Notes under the pieces: generated by a model
Told to the model about the DNA's origin: nothing
What the model saw: only the letters and a program-made list of their open reading frames with translations
The model's database searches: none
From: Cycloclasticus sp. symbiont of Poecilosclerida sp. M
GTDB taxonomy: Bacteria; Pseudomonadota; Gammaproteobacteria; Methylococcales; Cycloclasticaceae
Length of the DNA: 64,000 nucleotides
Reading direction: 5' to 3'
NCBI GenBank assembly: GCA_002101225.1
Contig: LWTN01000243.1
Span: 25,093-89,092, forward strand
In this document: positions 63,431-64,000 of the stretch, piece by piece
Layout: each line of letters starts with the position of its first letter
Numbering within the stretch: position 1 is the first letter of the stretch
Program-made: the position numbers and the translations under genes

Positions 63431-64000
63431 ATGAATGATGATATGAAAAAGCAGTGGGAAGAGTTAAGTGGGAAAGCGAATGAAGCGTTAAAGAAAATTC
63501 ACCAGCTAAACACGGAGTCAATTAAGAAAATGACCAAATTGCAAATGGAAATGGTTTCTAATTGTATCGAAGGAGGCATGGAGAAAGCACGCAACCTCAG
63601 CAAGACGACGTCATTGTCTGAAATCATCGACCTTCAATCAGGTTTGTATAAACAGCTGAGTGAAAAAGTGATGGAGGGTGCGCAAAGCTCAGTTAAGGTT
63701 GCGATGGAAACGAAAGAAGCCATGAGCGCGTTAATAAAAGAAGGTTTTGCTGAAATGCCAAGCATGGTTGAGAAGCCAGTTGCCGAGAAAACTGCAGCCA
63801 AGAAAGCAGCGCCTAAGCCTGAAGCCAAGAAAGCAGCGCCTAAGCCTGAAGCCAAGAAAGCAGCGCCTAAGCCTGAAGCTAAGAAAGCAGCGCCTAAGCC
63901 TGAAGCCAAGAAAGCAGCGCCTAAGCCTGAAGCTAAGAAAGCAGCGCCTAAGCCTGAAGCTAAGAAAGCAGCGCCTAAGCCTGAAGCTAAGAAAGCAGCG
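63431..64000 (+). CDS. Phasin-family protein with lysine/alanine/proline-rich repeat tail, truncated by window end
   Basis: MNDDMKKQWEELSGKANEALKKIHQLNTESIKKMTKLQMEMVSNCIEGGMEKARNLSKTTSLSEIIDLQSGL...; open to base 64000 so not in the ORF track; follows phaB. Confidence 0.87.
   Translation, partial: MNDDMKKQWEELSGKANEALKKIHQLNTESIKKMTKLQMEMVSNCIEGGMEKARNLSKTTSLSEIIDLQSGLYKQLSEKVMEGAQSSVKVAMETKEAMSALIKEGFAEMPSMVEKPVAEKTAAKKAAPKPEAKKAAPKPEAKKAAPKPEAKKAAPKPEAKKAAPKPEAKKAAPKPEAKKAAPKPEAKKAA
63797..64000 (+). repeat. 27-bp tandem repeat encoding (AKKAAPKPE)n
   Basis: Seven full units from 63797 plus 15 bp of an eighth; GCc/GCt at codon 1 is the only variation. Confidence 0.97.

Noticed and set aside
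63634-63909. Minus-strand ORF (MASGLGAAFLASGLGAAFL...)
   Set aside because: Pure antisense translation of the phasin 27-bp repeat; the plus-strand reading has a phasin domain.

Overview
The 64-kb window is a gene-dense gammaproteobacterial chromosome segment, mostly housekeeping genes in conserved order: thiL-pgpA; initiator tRNA-rimP-nusA-infB-rbfA-truB-rpsO-pnp; uvrC-pgsA-tRNA-Gly-tRNA-Cys; 4.5S RNA-dnaX-ybaB-recR; tsaE-amidase-mutL-miaA-hfq-hflX-hflK-hflC-DUF2065-hisZ-purA; epmB/efp-epmA; ppsA/ppsR; rapA; phaB-phasin. I found no CRISPR array, complete prophage, or obvious new multigene defence or biosynthetic system. The items most worth a second look are: (i) a RAYT (REP-associated tyrosine transposase) flanked by inverted sets of a 19-bp interrupted palindrome, AAAGGGGACGCTACCCTTT, with copies overlapping the purA and RAYT stop codons; (ii) an eroded integrative element next to tRNA-Cys, with a truncated integrase, a 12-bp repeat TTTGGGGGTAAC at both ends and a RelBE-like pair; (iii) prmB inactivated by an internal deletion that removes the NPPY catalytic motif; (iv) a tandem pair of secreted paralogues of unknown function, one with a duplicated C-x2-RAGF-x2/3-C tail; (v) an A9 slippery run in dnaX at the position expected for a gamma-like short form; (vi) a G10 tract just upstream of the hinT start codon; (vii) a phasin with a 27-bp tandem repeat that runs off the window edge. 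All calls come from reading the sequence and the supplied ORF track. No database search was run.
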